A stretch of DNA of 6,789 nucleotides from Candidatus Latescibacterota bacterium (GTDB lineage: Bacteria; Latescibacterota; UBA2968; GCA-2709665). The notes beneath the pieces were generated by a model. The model saw nothing but the letters and a program-made list of their open reading frames with translations, did not search any database and had not been told where the DNA came from. Positions 4,871 to 6,789 of this stretch are shown here, piece by piece; the stretch's first letter is position 1; each line of letters begins with the position of its first letter. The DNA lies in assembly GCA_030746455.1 (NCBI GenBank), contig JASLMQ010000274.1:1-6789 (forward strand). Reading direction: 5' to 3'. Both the position numbers and the translations under genes were made by a program.

Positions 4871-5995
4871 ATGAATCGCCCCGAGGCCGCTCCGGATTTC
4901 GCCGACCTGGCGCCCACGCCCAGTCGGCCCCCCGAGCCTCCCGCAGAGGAGGAGATCGAGCTGCTGGACTACCTGGAGGTGTTGGTCCGGCGGCGGTGGC
5001 TCATCTTCTGGGCTGTTGTCGTCTGCGTCCTTGCGTCGTTCGCCCTCGCGACAACCCGTAGACCTGCGTACCGCGCTGAGGCCAATGTGCTGCCTTCACG
5101 GGAGCGCGATCTGGAACTGGACGGCCGATCAGCGGAGCTCGTGCGCCGGTCGGGCAAGTATCTCGTGGCTCTCCAAGGCCTGTCGATCCGGAGAAGCGTC
5201 CTCGACCGGGTCCTGCCCCATACGCTCGACGACCGGCCGGACTCCATCCGCTTCGGCGACTTCCTCGGGGGCGGCAAGACCAAGCAGTCCCTCGACGGGT
5301 TAGCGGCGTGCTCGGAGTTTGCACAGGACGCGTCGGGTGTCATCACGATCGCAGTGACGCTCGAGGACCCCGCAATGGCCGCCGCCGCTGCGAACGCCTA
5401 TGTCGAAGAGCTGGTGATCTTCTACACGGAGAAGCAGAAAGAACAGGTCGCCGAGGACCTGGCGTTCATCGAGACCCGGATGAAGACGGAGGAGGCCGAA
5501 CTCAGGGCGGCGGAGGATTCCCTGGTCGCATTCCGTCGGGCGAACGTGGCCATCCAGGATCCGGCGCTCTCCATACAACTCTCACACATCCAGCGTCAGG
5601 TCAATCTGAAGTCGAGCATCTACTCCACCCTGGCCAGCCAGTACGAGCTGGCACGGATCCAGGCCCGGAAGGAAGCCCCGCATTTCGAGATACTGGGGGA
5701 AGCCTCCGGAACCGGCATACCTGCAGTCACCAATCGGAGACGGACCGTGCTGCTCAGCGCGGTTGTCGGGTTGTTGGTTGCTGTCTTTCTGGCCTTCGTT
5801 CTTGAGTACCTCGAGCGCAACCGCCAGTCGGGCCGAATGGAACCGATACTCGAGGAATTCAGGAGAGATCTGGAGAGAGTGAAGGCGGCGTGGGGTGTCC
5901 GAAGCGGACGGCAGCGAAAGAACGAAGCCGCCCCGCTTGATGCCCTCGTCGGCAGGCGGCTGTCACGGACGGAGGACGGTGGGCGGAACGATTGA
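4871..5995 (+). CDS. Wzz/GumC-type polysaccharide chain-length/co-polymerase protein
   Basis: This 374-residue inner-membrane protein has the polysaccharide co-polymerase layout. A Pro/Glu-rich cytoplasmic N-terminus (1-28) leads into EEEIELLDYLEVLVRRRWLIF, the typical Wzz start, and a first membrane segment (about 43-61). A periplasmic part of about 230 residues follows, with a helical, charged coiled-coil-like stretch (about 178-225, starting EDPAMAAAAANAYVEELVIFY). A second membrane segment lies at about 293-312, then a basic cytoplasmic tail of about 60 residues. The usual Pro-rich stretch before the second segment is reduced to TGIPAVTNRRR. There is no Walker A motif or Tyr-rich tail, so no fused BY-kinase; the GGGKTKQS at 133-140 is periplasmic by topology and is not a P-loop. 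Such proteins set chain length or couple polymerisation to export of capsule, O-antigen or exopolysaccharide. The export gene 46 bases downstream supports this. The exact polymer cannot be told. Confidence 0.85.
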   Translation: MNRPEAAPDFADLAPTPSRPPEPPAEEEIELLDYLEVLVRRRWLIFWAVVVCVLASFALATTRRPAYRAEANVLPSRERDLELDGRSAELVRRSGKYLVALQGLSIRRSVLDRVLPHTLDDRPDSIRFGDFLGGGKTKQSLDGLAACSEFAQDASGVITIAVTLEDPAMAAAAANAYVEELVIFYTEKQKEQVAEDLAFIETRMKTEEAELRAAEDSLVAFRRANVAIQDPALSIQLSHIQRQVNLKSSIYSTLASQYELARIQARKEAPHFEILGEASGTGIPAVTNRRRTVLLSAVVGLLVAVFLAFVLEYLERNRQSGRMEPILEEFRRDLERVKAAWGVRSGRQRKNEAAPLDALVGRRLSRTEDGGRND

Positions 5996-6041
5996 TTTCC
6001 AAGAGGATGGCCTGTCTGCAATGTCCACTGGAGACAGACAT

Positions 6042-6789
6042 ATGAAGACAGCGCTGGGACGAATCTCGTGCCTTGTGATTGGGGCCATCGCGTGCGCGTG
6101 GGTTATGGCCGGTACTGGGCAGCCCCTTGCGCAGGAGAAGGCAACCCGGGAGCTGCTACCAAACGAAGCGGCCTGCCGGGACTCGCTCCGCGCCCTCCTG
6201 GAGCAGGCCCAAAGACTGGCCGTGCGTATCGCATCGCAGGACACGATGCCCTTCGGCCATGACATCCTGGCGCGTCCAACGAACGGCTTCGGCCCCTCGG
6301 CCATCGGCGCTGTGGATCCAGGCTACCCCATTGGTCCCGGAGACGAAATCATCGTCCACGTCTGGGGGGAGGTCGAGCTCGGATACACTCTGACCGTCGA
6401 CGGCGAAGGTGGCATCATTATCCCCAAGGTCGGCCGGCTCCAGGTGGGGGGCATCCCACTGGGGGAACTCAAGGGCACCATCGCCCGCTTCCTATCTCGT
6501 GCGTACTCGAGTATACACGAGGATCCCGCTGAGGCGAGGGCCCTTGTGAGCGTCTCCCTCGGCAAGCTCAGATCGATTGAGGTCTTCGTGGTCGGAGAGG
6601 TGAGGAGCCCCGGTGCCTACATCCTCAGCGGGTCGGCCACCGTCTTGCACGCACTCTACCGGGCAGCCGGCCCCGCTCCGAACGGATCCCTGAGGGGCAT
6701 CCGTCTCGTGCGGCACGACCGTGTGGTCGGCGCGGTGGACCTCTACCGGTTCATCCTCGATGGAGACAAGAGCGAGGACGTGCGTCTGC
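6042..6789 (+). CDS. Polysaccharide export protein (Poly_export + SLBB), 3'-truncated by window edge
   Basis: The frame runs open from ATG 6042 to the right edge (249 codons plus one base). An N-terminal export signal is likely (basic MKTALGR, hydrophobic core to about residue 23, and a possible cleavage after PLA at 28-30). A helical stretch follows (45-65). The Poly_export (Wza-type) domain is at about 94-173, beginning YPIGPGDEIIVHVWGEVEL and containing VDGEGGIIIPKVGRLQVGG. An SLBB domain starts near 178 (IEVFVVGEVRSPGAYILSG) and reads into RGIRLVRHDRVVGAVDLYRF. Proteins of this type form the outer-membrane and periplasmic channel for capsule or exopolysaccharide. Wza is about 380 residues, while multi-SLBB relatives reach 800 or more, so the full length is unknown. 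TGGAGA ends 8 bases or so before ATG 6042; an in-frame ATG at 6021 has no good ribosome site. It is 46 bases after the Wzz/GumC gene and probably in one operon with it. Confidence 0.9.
   Translation, partial: MKTALGRISCLVIGAIACAWVMAGTGQPLAQEKATRELLPNEAACRDSLRALLEQAQRLAVRIASQDTMPFGHDILARPTNGFGPSAIGAVDPGYPIGPGDEIIVHVWGEVELGYTLTVDGEGGIIIPKVGRLQVGGIPLGELKGTIARFLSRAYSSIHEDPAEARALVSVSLGKLRSIEVFVVGEVRSPGAYILSGSATVLHALYRAAGPAPNGSLRGIRLVRHDRVVGAVDLYRFILDGDKSEDVRL

Noticed and set aside
5267..5290. GGGKTKQS in the Wzz/GumC protein as a Walker A motif
   Set aside because: It lies in the periplasmic part between the two membrane segments and does not fit GxxxxGK[ST]. No kinase domain is fused.

Overview
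The window is GC-rich chromosomal DNA from a bacterium, densely coding on both strands, with no tRNA, rRNA, CRISPR array or insertion sequence that I can see. A Wza/OtnA-type polysaccharide export protein with a signal sequence points to a diderm (Gram-negative-type) cell. The iron-sulfur genes are of the SufS/SufU/SufT type, which is not the gammaproteobacterial arrangement. This mix, together with a GerW/DUF2953 gene pair better known from Firmicutes, suggests a GC-rich, poorly cultured diderm lineage, perhaps in the FCB superphylum or near it. That placement is inference, and no marker gene here settles it.

Left region (2..3082, + strand): an iron-sulfur cluster assembly block. In order it holds the C-terminal two thirds of the cysteine desulfurase SufS, the zinc-type sulfur acceptor SufU (its ATG overlaps the sufS stop), SufT with a long disordered N-terminal extension, an Rrf2-family regulator with a cysteine triad suited to an Fe-S cluster, and an NfuA-type cluster carrier. 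SufS takes sulfur from cysteine and SufU receives it as persulfide. The SufBCD scaffold is not in the window and may lie upstream. SufT and NfuA act in maturation and delivery of clusters, and the Rrf2 protein probably senses cluster status. A strong hairpin at 3111-3160 ends the block.

Middle region (3224..4522, - strand): a two-gene unit that converges on the Fe-S block. It holds a DUF2953 membrane-anchored protein followed by a GerW/YtfJ-family protein. The same two families are neighbours (ytfI-ytfJ) in Bacillus subtilis. A good sigma70-type promoter with two direct repeats over its -10 box lies just upstream (4551-4586).

Right region (4587..6789, + strand): a leader of about 280 bases without a convincing gene, then the start of an exopolysaccharide/capsule export operon. 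It holds a Wzz/GumC-type chain-length or co-polymerase protein with two membrane segments, and an outer-membrane polysaccharide export protein (Poly_export plus SLBB domains) that runs off the right edge.
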